This document shows, piece by piece, positions 10,060 to 19,922 of a DNA stretch of 64,000 nucleotides (position 1 is the first letter of the stretch; each line of letters starts with the position of its first letter). Source of the stretch: Planctomycetota bacterium (GTDB lineage: Bacteria; Planctomycetota; Phycisphaerae; UBA1845; PWPN01). Location: the NCBI GenBank assembly GCA_022711465.1, contig JAKLEZ010000010.1, forward strand, positions 1 to 64,000, given 5' to 3'. A model generated the notes under the pieces. It saw only the letters and a program-made list of their open reading frames with translations. It ran no database searches and was not told the origin of the DNA. Made by a program: the position numbers and the translations under genes.

Positions 10060-10500
10060 GTGGCTCAAGCCAAGGTACTTGTGGTGGATGACAGCCCGAT
10101 GATCAGCCGCCTCCTGCAGAGTAAGCTGGGGGCGGCCGGCATCGCCAGCGACGCGTCGGACTCTGCGGCGAAGGCGCTGCAGATGATGGAGCGCAACCTC
10201 TACTTTGTGGTCGTCGCGGATATCCACATGCCGGGCACGGACGGCGTCGCCCTGCTCTCGGCGCTCAAGAGACTAAGCCCGCTGGTGCAGGTCATCATGT
10301 TGACGGGTGATGCGTCCATTGAGCAGGTGATCGAATGCGCCGACCGGGGGGCCATCGATTTCTTCTCCAAGCAGGAGCCGCTGCCGCCGCTGACCGAAGC
10401 GGTCGCCTCGGCTCTGGCCCGGGCGGCTCGTTGGAGCGGATGGCTCCGGCAAGGCAACACCGCGCCCGTGGCATTGGCCGCAGCAGGAAGGAAGCCGTGA
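10060..10500 (+). CDS. single-domain response regulator
   Basis: This 146-residue receiver protein has LVVDDSPM, the phospho-acceptor D54 in VVVADIHMPGTDG, the T in IMLTGD and a C-terminal stretch without an output domain. The start is a GTG at 10060 with GCGGAGGA seven bases upstream. Upstream in-frame codons exist, but the extra sequence has no receiver character. The stop overlaps the cheB GTG start (GTGA). It may act as a CheY-like output or as a phosphate sink for CheA. Confidence 0.85.
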   Translation: MAQAKVLVVDDSPMISRLLQSKLGAAGIASDASDSAAKALQMMERNLYFVVVADIHMPGTDGVALLSALKRLSPLVQVIMLTGDASIEQVIECADRGAIDFFSKQEPLPPLTEAVASALARAARWSGWLRQGNTAPVALAAAGRKP

Positions 10501-11618
10501 ACGAGAGGAGACTCCGAGTTCTGGTGGTCGACGACACGGTGGTGTATCGCCGGATCGTGAGCGAGATCCTGGCGAGCCTGCCGGGGGTAGAGGTTCTGTC
10601 GGCGGCGGCCAATGGCAAGATCGCCCTCCAGAAAATGGAGCAGCTTCATCCGGACCTGCTGACTCTCGATCTGGAGATGCCGGAGATGGACGGCCTGGAG
10701 GTGCTCCGGCAGCTCAAGGCGAAGAACAGCCCGGTCGGGGCGATCATGCTCAGCGCATTCACCACCAGCGGGGCTGATGCCACCGTGGCCGCATTGAAGC
10801 TGGGCGCCTTCGATTTCGTACTCAAACCCAGCGGGACGGACACCGACAGCAACATCGAGGAGCTGCGAAGAGAGCTTGGCCACAAGATCGAGGCGTTTGC
10901 CCGATCCCGTTCGCTTCGCGAGGCGGTCGGAGACTCATCCGGGCCTCAGCCGGTGGCGACGAGAAAGGCGTCCTCCGCTTCTGAAGTGGTTCGGCGAATG
11001 AGCATTATTGCCCAACCTGCCTCCGGCAAGCCGGAGGTAGTGGCATTGGGCATTTCCACTGGCGGGCCGCAGGCTCTGAGCCGAATGCTGCCCCAGCTCC
11101 CCGGCGATCTGGCCGCCCCAATGCTGATCGTGCAGCATATGCCCCCGAAGTTCACGGCCTCGCTTGCCCACGATCTGAACAGCCGTTGCCAGTTGGCAGT
11201 CAGCGAAGCCGCCGGCGACGATGCCGTCGTTCCGGGTCGGATTCTGATCGCCCCCGGCGGACGGCAGATGAAGCTTGACCGGGAGGGAGAGCGATTGGTT
11301 GTTCGGGTTACCGAGGATCCGCCGGAGAACCACTGCCGTCCGGCGGTCGACTACTTGTTCCGCTCCGTGGCCCATGTCTGCGGGCCAAACGCTGTTGGCG
11401 TCATCATGACCGGCATGGGCAGCGACGGAGCCCTGGGCTGCCGGCTGCTGAAACGCCGCGGAGCGACCATTATCACCCAGGACGAAGCCACGTGCGTGGT
11501 CTACGGGATGCCCAAGCAGCCCACGGAGGAAGGTCTGGCGGATGCGGTGGTTCCACTCGAGCGCATGGCCACCGAAATCACTCGCCTCGCTGGAAGAGGA
11601 GTGCCCGCATGGAAGTGA
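10497..11618 (+). CDS. cheB: chemotaxis protein-glutamate methylesterase CheB
   Basis: The protein has 373 residues with a GTG start overlapping the previous stop. The N-terminal receiver has LVVDDTVVYRR and D58 in LTLDLEMPEMDG. The C-terminal methylesterase carries the catalytic triad: S187 in GISTGGPQ, H214 in VQHMPPKF and D310 in TGMGSDGA. CheB removes methyl groups from the receptor after phosphorylation by CheA. The gene overlaps cheR by ten bases. Confidence 0.96.
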   Translation: MNERRLRVLVVDDTVVYRRIVSEILASLPGVEVLSAAANGKIALQKMEQLHPDLLTLDLEMPEMDGLEVLRQLKAKNSPVGAIMLSAFTTSGADATVAALKLGAFDFVLKPSGTDTDSNIEELRRELGHKIEAFARSRSLREAVGDSSGPQPVATRKASSASEVVRRMSIIAQPASGKPEVVALGISTGGPQALSRMLPQLPGDLAAPMLIVQHMPPKFTASLAHDLNSRCQLAVSEAAGDDAVVPGRILIAPGGRQMKLDREGERLVVRVTEDPPENHCRPAVDYLFRSVAHVCGPNAVGVIMTGMGSDGALGCRLLKRRGATIITQDEATCVVYGMPKQPTEEGLADAVVPLERMATEITRLAGRGVPAWK

Positions 11619-12484
11619 GCAGCGAGGACATCAAAGTCATCTCTCGGCTCGTCGATGACCTGTGCGGCATTGTCCTCGATGAAACCAAGGGCTACCTGAT
11701 CAAGAGCCGGCTGACGAGAATCGCGGAGGAGACCGGGTGTTCCACCTTCAGCGAGCTCTACTACAAGGTCCGATACGCCAACGACAAGACTCTGCAGACC
11801 AAGATCATCGACGCGATCACGACGAACGAGACGCTGTTCTTTCGTGACACCACGCCGTTCGAGGCGATGCGGCACAAGGTCATTCCGGATCTGATCGATG
11901 AGAAGGCCGGCACGGCCTGCCCTCGCCGCCTGCGGATCTGGTCGGCAGCCTGCAGCACCGGCCAGGAGCCGTACAGCATGGTCATGGTGCTCTACGAGCT
12001 GTTGCCCGATGCTGCCCGCTGGGACATCCAGATCACCGCGACGGACATCTCCGACACCGCCATCCGGCAGGCCAGTCTCGGCCGGTACAGCGACATGGAG
12101 ATCAACCGAGGCATGACCTCGCAGATGCTGGCCAAGTACTTCAATCGCGAGCCGAGCGGCTGGAAAGTCAAGGACGAGGTACGGGGTCTGGTCGCGTTTC
12201 GTCGGATCAACCTTCTCGAACCGTTCGTCGGCCTGGGCCCATTCGACATCGTGTTCTGCCGGAACGTCGCCATCTACTTCAGCCCCGAGGCCCGCCGAAG
12301 CCTCTTCCTGCGGCTGGCCGACACCCTCACTCCTTCCGGCTACCTGTTTGTGGGGTCTTCCGAGTCGCTCACGGATCTGGGGCCACGATTCGCGCCCCAC
12401 CAGCACTGCCGCTCGATCTTCTACAGGCCCAACAAGTCGGGAGCGGCCGCCCCCCAGGCCTGCCTCGCAGGAGCAGGACGATGA
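11609..12484 (+). CDS. cheR: chemotaxis protein methyltransferase CheR
   Basis: This 291-residue protein has an all-helical N-terminal region, then TNETLFFRDTTPFEAM and the SAM-binding motif WSAACSTGQEPYSMVM. Near the C-terminal end come FDIVFCRNVAIYFSPEARR and YLFVGSSESL. These are the standard CheR features. It methylates receptor glutamates using S-adenosylmethionine, opposing CheB. The start at 11609 lies inside cheB, and the stop overlaps the hybrid kinase start at 12481 (ATGA). Confidence 0.96.
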   Translation: MEVSSEDIKVISRLVDDLCGIVLDETKGYLIKSRLTRIAEETGCSTFSELYYKVRYANDKTLQTKIIDAITTNETLFFRDTTPFEAMRHKVIPDLIDEKAGTACPRRLRIWSAACSTGQEPYSMVMVLYELLPDAARWDIQITATDISDTAIRQASLGRYSDMEINRGMTSQMLAKYFNREPSGWKVKDEVRGLVAFRRINLLEPFVGLGPFDIVFCRNVAIYFSPEARRSLFLRLADTLTPSGYLFVGSSESLTDLGPRFAPHQHCRSIFYRPNKSGAAAPQACLAGAGR

Positions 12485-15400
12485 GGCTGCGAGCCCGGGT
12501 CCTCGTTCCGGTCAGTCTGCTCCTGGTTGTTCTGAGCAGCTGCCTGTATCTGGCCGCCACCCGCATCCTCACCCAGGGATTCGCCGAAACCGAGTTCCGG
12601 GCAACCGAGCATGCCGTCCACCACACCAACGCCACCATCGACGACCTGATCAGTCGACTGCAGATCATCGGCGGCGACTGGGCTCAGTGGGATGATACCT
12701 GCAGGTATATCGAGGATGGGAATCCGGCGTTCGTGCAATCCAACATCACGGTGACGAGTTTGACCACCATCCACACGGACTGGATGCTCTTTCTGCACCG
12801 CGACGGCCGGGTCATCGGCGACTTCACCCAGGCGGCTGACGGCGAATCGGCCAACCTCATGCTCAACGTGCAGGCCCCCCTGCTGGACGAACATCTGCCG
12901 GTGCTGACCCACCACGAGAAGGCGGGGGCGCCCATTGCCGGGGTTCTCCTGGTCGCCGGTTCACCCTGCATTGTCTCATCCTGGCCGATCGTGGACAGCA
13001 ATGGAGCGGGCCCCATCCGCGGCACACTGATTGTCGGCCGGCGGATCAACGCCGACGTGCTCGAGAGCCTGCATCGACACACCAACTCCACAATCCGGCT
13101 GCACCGCCTGCACCAGGACCCGGTACCGGAGGCCGTCCTGGCGGCGCTCCTGGGCGGCGAACCTCAGGTCATCGACATGGCCGGCTCGGAGACGGCGACG
13201 GGCTGGTCACTCAGGAGAGACCTCTACGGACGGCCGGCAGTGCTCATCGAGAACACGACCCCTCGTCTCGTTGAGCGGCACGTGACCGCCAGCCTCCGGT
13301 ACCTGCTCGCCTCCGTGGTGGTCGTGAGCATCGCCAGCATCGTGACCATCCTCGTTCTTCTGGACCGGCTGGTCATCCGGCGGATTCAGCGCCTCGCCCG
13401 GGGAGTTGAGGGAATCCGGGCCAACGGCAAGCCGTCGGAACGTCTCCAGGTCGACGGCGGAGACGAGCTGGGCCAGCTGACCGCAAGCGTCAACTCGATG
13501 CTCGAGTCGCTGGAGACCGCCGAGAACAAGCATCGGGCGGCGTTCGAGAACGCCACCGACGGCCAGATCCTCATGACCGACCGATTCCTTGACTGCAACA
13601 GCCAATCGTGCCTTCTGTTCGGCTGCGACCGCGAGAACATCATCGGCCGGACTCCCGCGGACTTCTCGCCCCCCTTCCAGCCGGACGGACGCCGTTCGGC
13701 CGAGGCGTCCCGGGAGCGAATCGAGGTCGCGCGATCGGGACATCCCCAGCGGTTCTACTGGCAACATCGCCGCAAGGATGGTTCGCTGGTCGAGTGCGAA
13801 GTCTCCCTGGTCCCCATCATCCTCGGTGGACAGCGATCCGTGCACGCGACCGTGCGCGACATCACCGAACAGAAACGAGCCGAGCTCCAGGTCCACCAGA
13901 GCCGCGAGCAGCTCCAGCTCGTGCTCGAGGGCAGCAACGATGGCTTCTGGGACTGGAACATGACCACGGACACCATCCAATTCAGCCCGCGGTGGTGCGA
14001 GATCCTCGGCTACGAGGTGGAAGAGATCGAGCCCCGGCTGAGCACCTTCCAGCGGCTGGTTCACCCTGACGACTGGCCGATGCTCGAAGGGAACATCCAG
14101 ACCCACGTTCGAGGTGAGACTCCCCAGGTCTCGGCCGAGTTCCGCATGCGCTGCAGGAACGGCGAGTGGAAGTGGATCCTCGGACGAGGCAAGGTGGTAA
14201 AACGCGACGACACCGGCAAGCCGCTGCGTATGACCGGCACACATCTGGACATCACCGAGCGCAAGCAGGCCCAGGAAGCCCTGCGCACCAGCGAGGAGCT
14301 GTTCCGCAGCATCAGCGATTCCGCCCAGGACGCGATTGTCATGATTGATCCCGAGGGTCGGATCGTGGTCTGGAACCGAGCCGCCGAGACCATGTTCGGC
14401 TTCTCGGCGAATCTGGCTCTGGGCGCAGGCCTGCACGATCTCATCCTGCCCCAACGTTATCACCAGGACCACCTCGAACGCCTGTCCCGCTTCGGGACCG
14501 CCCCAACCGGAGAGGGAGTCGGAAAGGTCATCGAGCTCACCGCCAGAAGGGCCGACGGCCAGGAACTCCCGATCGAGTTGTCCCTGTCCGGCATGCGCCT
14601 GCAGGACAAGTGGTTCGCGGTGGGCATCATTCGAGACATCACCGAACGCAGGCGCGCTGAGGAGGCCATCCGCCAAAGCGAGGAGCATTTCCGGCTGCTG
14701 AGTGACAGTGGGCCGGCCATGCTCTGGATGGCCAGCCAGGACATGAAATGCACATGGTTCAACAAGGCCTGGCTGGCCTTCACCGGCCGAACCCTCGACC
14801 AGGACCGCGGCAGCGGGTGGAGCGAGGGCATCCATCCCGAGGACCTCGAGCGGACCCTTCGGCACTACACGACCTCATTCGTGGACCGGCAGTCGTTTGA
14901 GATCGAGTACCGCCTCCGGCGGGCCGACGGCCGTTACCGCTGGGTGCTCGACCGCGGCATTCCTCGATACTCGGATTCCGGAGAGTTCATTGGGTACCTG
15001 GGCTCCGCGATCGATATCGATGTGCGAAAGCAGATCGAAGACCGGCTCCGCGAGAGCAACAACATGCTGGCCGACACGATTGAGCGGGAGAAGGAGGCCA
15101 AGACCCAGCTCATGGCCGTCCTCCAACAGCTTCGGTCGGCCACCGAGGCGGCCAACGCCGCCACCCAAGCGAAGAGCCAGTTCCTGGCCAACATGAGTCA
15201 CGAAATCCGCACCCCCATGACCGCCATCCTCGGCTACACGGATTCCCTGCTCGAAGAAAGCCAGTCGGCCGACGAGAGCCCGGAGCGACTCAAGGCCCTC
15301 ACCACCATCCAGCGGAACGGGCGACACCTGCTGGCCATCATCAACGACATTCTGGACTTCTCCAAGATCGAGGCCGGTAAGCTCGCCATCGAGCAGATTC

Positions 15401-16815
15401 GCTACTCCCCGCTGCAGATCCTGGCCGAGATCGAGTCGCTGGAATCCGTCAACGCGGCTCGGAAGAACCTGCGTTTCGAGGTCAAGGCCCTGAGCCCGAT
15501 GCCGGCCACCATCACCACCGACCCGACCCGCCTGCGCCAAGTCCTGGCCAACCTGGTCAACAACGCCATCAAGTTCACGCAGCAAGGCTCCGTGAAGCTG
15601 CAGGCCCAGTTCCTGGCGGCGGAACCCGCCGATTACCCGCGAATCCAGTTTGACGTCCTGGATACCGGCGTAGGCATCAGCCCGGAACAGCGTGAGCAGT
15701 TGTTCAGACCTTTCACCCAGGCCGACGCCTCAACCACGCGGCAGTTCGGCGGCACGGGGCTCGGACTGGTCATCAGCCGGCAGATCACCCAGTTGCTCAG
15801 TGGCTCCATTGAAATCGTCGATTCCGCGCCTGATCGCGGGACTCACATCCGCGTCACGATCCCCACTGGATCACTCGAGGGTGTTTCCACCAGGGACAAC
15901 TGTGAGACTTTCAACATGGAAGACTTTGGACAGAAAAACCGTGCACCGGCCACGACAGGTTCACTGCGCTGCCGCATCCTGCTGGCCGAGGACAGCGAGG
16001 ACAACAGCGATTTCATCAGCGCCATGCTGCGACGGGCAGGCGCCGAGGTGGTCCTGGTCGAGAACGGCCAACTGGCTGTCGACCAGGCCCTGGGTGGAAT
16101 CCTGAATCGCCGGGCATCGGACCCGCCTCAGCCCTACGACATCATCCTGATGGACATGCAGATGCCGGTCATGGACGGCTACGAGGCCACCCGGCAACTC
16201 CGAGAGAAGGGCTACAGCGGTAAGATCATCGCCCTGACCGCCCACGCCCTCTCCTCGGACCGCGACAAGTGCCTGGCCGCCGGATGCGATGACTACGCGA
16301 TCAAGCCGATCAACCGCCACGAGTTCTTCCAGACCATCCAGCGCAACCTGTCGGCACCCGCGACCGCTCCCGCCCCGCCGGCCGCACCCAGGCCAAAGGC
16401 TCCGGAGCCGGCGCCCCCGGGCGCCAGCGAGCCTGCCCGATCGACGACGCCCCCCACAGCCGCCGGATCCGGGAAGCAGGTCCTGTCCAGCCAGCGGTCC
16501 TGCGACCCGGCATTCGCTCCCCTGATCCAGGCGTTCCTTGGCCGGCTGCCCAAACGCATCGAGGCGTTCGAACAGGCCCTTGCCGCCCACGACCTGAGCA
16601 TCCTGACCATGGAGGCTCACAAACTCAAGGGAGCGGCCGGCAACTACGGCTTCACCGCCCTGTCCAAGGCGGCCGGTGACATCGAAAGAGACGCCAAGGC
16701 ACAGTGCGCCCTGGATGTGCTGCAGCAGGAAGTGAAAGCCCTGATCGAACTCTGCCATCAGACGCGGGCGGAGAACCCGCCGGCTCCGAATGCGGCGAAC
16801 GCGGCACCCCAATAG
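12481..16815 (+). CDS. hybrid sensor histidine kinase: CHASE4-HAMP-PAS x4-HisKA-HATPase-REC-Hpt
   Basis: The protein has 1444 residues. TM1 is at the extreme N-terminus. It is followed by a periplasmic CHASE4-like sensor (GGDWAQWDDTCRYIE), TM2 near 280-305, HAMP and four PAS domains (about 345-880). The kinase core has H907 in NMSHEIRTPMTAILGY, the N-box NNAIKF, DTGVGIS and GGTGLGL. A receiver with D1225 in ILMDMQMPVMDG follows, and an Ala/Pro-rich linker leads to a C-terminal Hpt with H1380 in MEAHKLKGAAGNYGF. This is a complete phosphorelay in one chain, so the final receiver is likely a separate protein, possibly the 10060 regulator. It ends the operon. Confidence 0.95.
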   Translation: MRLRARVLVPVSLLLVVLSSCLYLAATRILTQGFAETEFRATEHAVHHTNATIDDLISRLQIIGGDWAQWDDTCRYIEDGNPAFVQSNITVTSLTTIHTDWMLFLHRDGRVIGDFTQAADGESANLMLNVQAPLLDEHLPVLTHHEKAGAPIAGVLLVAGSPCIVSSWPIVDSNGAGPIRGTLIVGRRINADVLESLHRHTNSTIRLHRLHQDPVPEAVLAALLGGEPQVIDMAGSETATGWSLRRDLYGRPAVLIENTTPRLVERHVTASLRYLLASVVVVSIASIVTILVLLDRLVIRRIQRLARGVEGIRANGKPSERLQVDGGDELGQLTASVNSMLESLETAENKHRAAFENATDGQILMTDRFLDCNSQSCLLFGCDRENIIGRTPADFSPPFQPDGRRSAEASRERIEVARSGHPQRFYWQHRRKDGSLVECEVSLVPIILGGQRSVHATVRDITEQKRAELQVHQSREQLQLVLEGSNDGFWDWNMTTDTIQFSPRWCEILGYEVEEIEPRLSTFQRLVHPDDWPMLEGNIQTHVRGETPQVSAEFRMRCRNGEWKWILGRGKVVKRDDTGKPLRMTGTHLDITERKQAQEALRTSEELFRSISDSAQDAIVMIDPEGRIVVWNRAAETMFGFSANLALGAGLHDLILPQRYHQDHLERLSRFGTAPTGEGVGKVIELTARRADGQELPIELSLSGMRLQDKWFAVGIIRDITERRRAEEAIRQSEEHFRLLSDSGPAMLWMASQDMKCTWFNKAWLAFTGRTLDQDRGSGWSEGIHPEDLERTLRHYTTSFVDRQSFEIEYRLRRADGRYRWVLDRGIPRYSDSGEFIGYLGSAIDIDVRKQIEDRLRESNNMLADTIEREKEAKTQLMAVLQQLRSATEAANAATQAKSQFLANMSHEIRTPMTAILGYTDSLLEESQSADESPERLKALTTIQRNGRHLLAIINDILDFSKIEAGKLAIEQIRYSPLQILAEIESLESVNAARKNLRFEVKALSPMPATITTDPTRLRQVLANLVNNAIKFTQQGSVKLQAQFLAAEPADYPRIQFDVLDTGVGISPEQREQLFRPFTQADASTTRQFGGTGLGLVISRQITQLLSGSIEIVDSAPDRGTHIRVTIPTGSLEGVSTRDNCETFNMEDFGQKNRAPATTGSLRCRILLAEDSEDNSDFISAMLRRAGAEVVLVENGQLAVDQALGGILNRRASDPPQPYDIILMDMQMPVMDGYEATRQLREKGYSGKIIALTAHALSSDRDKCLAAGCDDYAIKPINRHEFFQTIQRNLSAPATAPAPPAAPRPKAPEPAPPGASEPARSTTPPTAAGSGKQVLSSQRSCDPAFAPLIQAFLGRLPKRIEAFEQALAAHDLSILTMEAHKLKGAAGNYGFTALSKAAGDIERDAKAQCALDVLQQEVKALIELCHQTRAENPPAPNAANAAPQ

Positions 16816-16886
16816 AGCAGGTCCGGGCCCGCCCAGATCCGTTCGCCCCGCGGACGAGGCCGGACCGCAGGATCAGACCCGGGCAC
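16816..16886. terminator. possible bidirectional terminator between convergent genes
   Basis: An inverted repeat GGTCCGG (16820-16826) and CCGGACC (16860-16866) lies between the convergent kinase and OPT transporter genes. There is no clear U-tract and the loop is long (33 bases), so this is a weak call based mainly on position. Confidence 0.25.
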
Positions 16887-18941
16887 TCATTGCAGGAACA
16901 TCTTCACGACCGTCGCCATGATCGCAATCAGAGCCAGAACAATCGACTCCCCGGCAATCAAGCCGGCCGCCACAGGCATGATGTAGGTACCGGCCGTGCG
17001 GCGGTGAACAAGGGTCCACACCCAGGCGATCACCGCACCGATCGCGAACGAGAGACTGTTCTGGAAGGGAACCACCCACGCAAGGCCCAGGCCCATCGCG
17101 GAGGGCAGATAGGCAGCCGCCTTGGGCCACAGGGCCGACAGAACCGGCAGGGCAATGCCCACCACGGCTCCGATCAGGATGGCGTACTGGGCCGTCAGGG
17201 GAACCGTGTGCAGTCCCTTGGTCAGGGCGTCGGCCATTGCCCGCCACATGTTGGTGGCCGGCGGCTGGAAGGCCTCCAGGGTCTGCTGATCCGGAACCAT
17301 GAGATACCAGGCGGGAACGATTGCCGCCACGCCGAAAAAGACCCCAGCCCATTGAGCCAGAAACTGCTTGCGCGGATTGGCGCCCAGCAGGTACCCCGAC
17401 TTGAGATCGGTCAGCAGGTCCGCGGCGCTGCCCGCGGCACCCGCGGTTGTCCCGGCCGACATCAGATTGACCGTGGTGTCACCCTTGGCCAACAGGGCGT
17501 ACATCAGCTGCGTGACCTTGCCCATGGCCCCGGTCGGCGTCGTATCGGTCTCGCCCGTTGCCCGGCAGGCGACAAGCGAGAGCACGAACGACATGGCTAC
17601 CGCGATCACCCCGAGCAGGATCGACATGTTGAACGCAAGGTAGTTCAGCAGCACGGCGGCAATGCCAATGGGGACCACGCCCGCGATCACCCAGGAGCCG
17701 GGGACCTCGACGCGGGCCAACTCAGCGGCGCCGCTGCCCGCCTCCGCCCGCTGGAACACGTTGAAGGCCCGGGCCATCGTGCGCCACTGCAGGGCCACCG
17801 AGGCCAGACTCGAGAACACCATGATGGACGTCCCACCCCACAACGCCCAGCGGGTCGGATTGATCACCCCGTTCCTGACAGTGAACGAGGGAACGAAATC
17901 GGCGACACCGGCCATGGCCTGATCCTGGGCGAACAGCCACGGAACGGCCACACAATAGAGCAGGATCGAGCCGGCCAGCATCGACAGGGAGACACGAAGG
18001 CCGATGAACATGCCGGCCGCGATCATGAGTGTGCCGGGCTCGAAGCCGAATCCTACCAGTGAGGGACCGTTCGAGCGGCCGGCAAAGGGGATGAGCTCGC
18101 GTATGTGCAGACGCCACGGCGTGCCCAGGATCGGCGTCTGATAGATGCGGTCGAGCAGTGGAATGGCCCCCTCCGCGGCACGAAAGAAGCCCAGCGCCGC
18201 CCCACACCCCAGCGCTGTGACCAGAGAGTAGGCCTTCCTGATCGCCTCGGCCCCGTGGCTGTGAAGGCTCCGCAGGGTCTCGGCCGCGGCCATTCCGCTC
18301 GGGAACGGGAGCCGCTCGATGTTGATCATCTGCCTCTTGAGGGGAATCGCGAGGAACACGCCCAGAGAAGCGCTGAGGAACGTGAAGGCCACCAGCGTCG
18401 GCCAGGACAGATGGTGGCCGTAGATCAGCAGCAGCGATCCCACCGCGGTCGCCAGCGTGCCACCGGTGGACATGCCCGCGGCCGAAGCCGTCGACTGCAT
18501 GCAGTTGTTCTCCAGGATGGTCATCTGACTGAGGCGTTTGCCAGACAGGGTGCGGAGCGCATTCCAAATGACGTAGGAGAGGACACAGCAGGTGATCGCG
18601 ACGCCGAAGCTCCATCCCAGCTTCAGTGTGGTATAGAGGTTCGAGATGCACATGAACATGCCCAGGATGCCACCCATCAGAACGGCACGCAGGCTCAGCT
18701 GGCGGACGCGGTCACCCTGATAGACGTAGCGATACCAGTGCAGTTCCTTCTCATCCGGCGTCGCATGGTCGGGCAGGGACGGAATCTCTTCCGGCCGGTG
18801 GTCGTTCGGGGGCAGATGAGTAGCGGCCTGTTCCGCCGCCACCGGCATCTCGAGTCGATCACCCGCTTGCGAAATGGAGGCGACCGAATCCACGGTCCCG
18901 TCGGGCAGACTGCCCTCGCGTTCGTTTGCACCGGTGGACAT
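16887..18941 (-). CDS. OPT-family oligopeptide transporter
   Basis: This large polytopic membrane protein has 684 residues from the chosen start. A soluble, acidic N-terminus (about 90 residues) precedes many hydrophobic segments. Features typical of bacterial OPT transporters include a long first membrane region (RAVLMGGILGMFMCISN), NCMQSTASAAG, LPFPSGMAAAETLRSLHS, SDLLTDLKSGYLLGANPRKQ and a C-terminal PSAMGLGLAWVVPF. The family takes up oligopeptides, glutathione or metal-chelate complexes by proton coupling; the substrate here is unknown. The start at 18941 has AAGGAAA seven bases upstream. Upstream in-frame codons give a low-complexity Gly/Arg stretch and were rejected. Confidence 0.9.
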   Translation of the reverse strand: MSTGANEREGSLPDGTVDSVASISQAGDRLEMPVAAEQAATHLPPNDHRPEEIPSLPDHATPDEKELHWYRYVYQGDRVRQLSLRAVLMGGILGMFMCISNLYTTLKLGWSFGVAITCCVLSYVIWNALRTLSGKRLSQMTILENNCMQSTASAAGMSTGGTLATAVGSLLLIYGHHLSWPTLVAFTFLSASLGVFLAIPLKRQMINIERLPFPSGMAAAETLRSLHSHGAEAIRKAYSLVTALGCGAALGFFRAAEGAIPLLDRIYQTPILGTPWRLHIRELIPFAGRSNGPSLVGFGFEPGTLMIAAGMFIGLRVSLSMLAGSILLYCVAVPWLFAQDQAMAGVADFVPSFTVRNGVINPTRWALWGGTSIMVFSSLASVALQWRTMARAFNVFQRAEAGSGAAELARVEVPGSWVIAGVVPIGIAAVLLNYLAFNMSILLGVIAVAMSFVLSLVACRATGETDTTPTGAMGKVTQLMYALLAKGDTTVNLMSAGTTAGAAGSAADLLTDLKSGYLLGANPRKQFLAQWAGVFFGVAAIVPAWYLMVPDQQTLEAFQPPATNMWRAMADALTKGLHTVPLTAQYAILIGAVVGIALPVLSALWPKAAAYLPSAMGLGLAWVVPFQNSLSFAIGAVIAWVWTLVHRRTAGTYIMPVAAGLIAGESIVLALIAIMATVVKMFLQ

Positions 18942-19552
18942 CAGCGGTTTCCTTCGGATCCTCGGCGGCCCGCGACTTCGCCAAGCCACCAGTAATGACC
19001 ACACTCCCCCCGCCTGCGACCACCACGACGGTGCCCGCCGCGACTTCTTCCCGCACCTGGAGCCCCATACGTTCGGAAGGGCCGGGCCGGCGCTGAATTC
19101 GGGCCATCTCTCGACAGGAAAACCTGTGCTCCCGGGGCCGGCGCCCCCGCCGCCCACCCGCGTGGGCAGCGGTCCCCGCGCATCCGCCTCGCTCGGCTCA
19201 TTGTAACCCGATGTGGAGGGCCTGTCATGGCACGTCAGCCTGACCGGGTGGACGAGCTCGAGCATCTCCACCGCCCGGCGAAGCGGGTGATGAGATTCCA
19301 TTCAGGCCGTCAGCAATGGAGTCCGGCTTTTCGCCGCGCCGCCGGCACTCGTCGACTCCTGGCAACCCCCAAATGACTTCAAAACCCAGCACACTTATCT
19401 CCACGACTCTTCATGCCGCCTCAACCGCCCCGGTTCACCGACCAGGGTGCCCCAGGCCATGCCGGCCAACGCTGAACGGGGCATGAGAAGATTCCCCGTG
19501 TCCATGGCCCCAAACCCTCTCGTACCTGGCGAACTTGCACAGAGTCTTCTAC
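18942..19552. other. intergenic region between divergent OPT and ACP genes
   Basis: About 610 bases without a credible gene. The region presumably carries the OPT promoter on the minus strand. Its right end abuts the conserved block that begins with TTACCCA at 19553 upstream of the acyl carrier protein gene. Confidence 0.35.
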
Positions 19553-19603
19553 TTACCCAAACTACCAAATCGAGGGAGTGGGCGGATTTCTGCTGGTGAG
19601 CTC

Positions 19604-19631
19604 TTGACGACAAGCACGAATGTCGGATACT
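19604..19631 (+). promoter_or_regulatory. sigma70-type promoter, copy A (acyl carrier protein gene)
   Basis: TTGACG (19604-19609), a 16-base spacer and GATACT (19626-19631). An almost identical arrangement occurs at 20641-20668. An upstream block starting TTACCCA lies 51 bases before the -35, against 52 in copy B, so the conservation extends beyond the core promoter. Confidence 0.75.
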
Positions 19632-19690
19632 CTGCCCGCAACCGCATGGGTCTTGCGGAGTAGCGCAGTGCGTACCGTTCAGCACTCAGG
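19632..19690 (+). repeat. conserved leader/operator element, copy A
   Basis: Immediately after the -10 comes CTGCCCG, then a hairpin CCGCA (19642-19646), seven-base loop, TGCGG (19654-19658), then GGAGTAGC and CAGT. The same order recurs at 20669-20730. It is either a 5'-terminal RNA stem-loop or a DNA operator centred just downstream of the start of transcription. The remaining leader to the start codon is about 230 bases. Confidence 0.65.
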
Positions 19691-19922
19691 GATGAGTGAC
19701 CGAGCGTTTCGCTTTTGCATGGGCCGGGTGGCCCCGTGTGCAACTCCATCCAACGGGCAGCAACGCAGATCATCCAGTTCGGAACCGGTGATACTCCGGC
19801 AAGAAGTTCCTGCCGGCTTCAGTCGCGGTCACCGGGGTGTCCGAAAAACACGCGGAATCCGATCGGGGCACATGTGGGCCTCGCGTCGGTCCATCCGAGG
19901 GAAATCGTCGCTGGGAGGCCCT

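Noticed and set aside
13207..14865. Minus-strand open frame antisense to the CHASE4 hybrid kinase
   Set aside because: No family features; the plus-strand PAS domains fully account for the region.
16704..18062. Plus-strand open frame opposite the OPT transporter
   Set aside because: Composed of Arg/Gly/His/Gln-rich sequence with no hydrophobic core, while the minus strand encodes a polytopic transporter.
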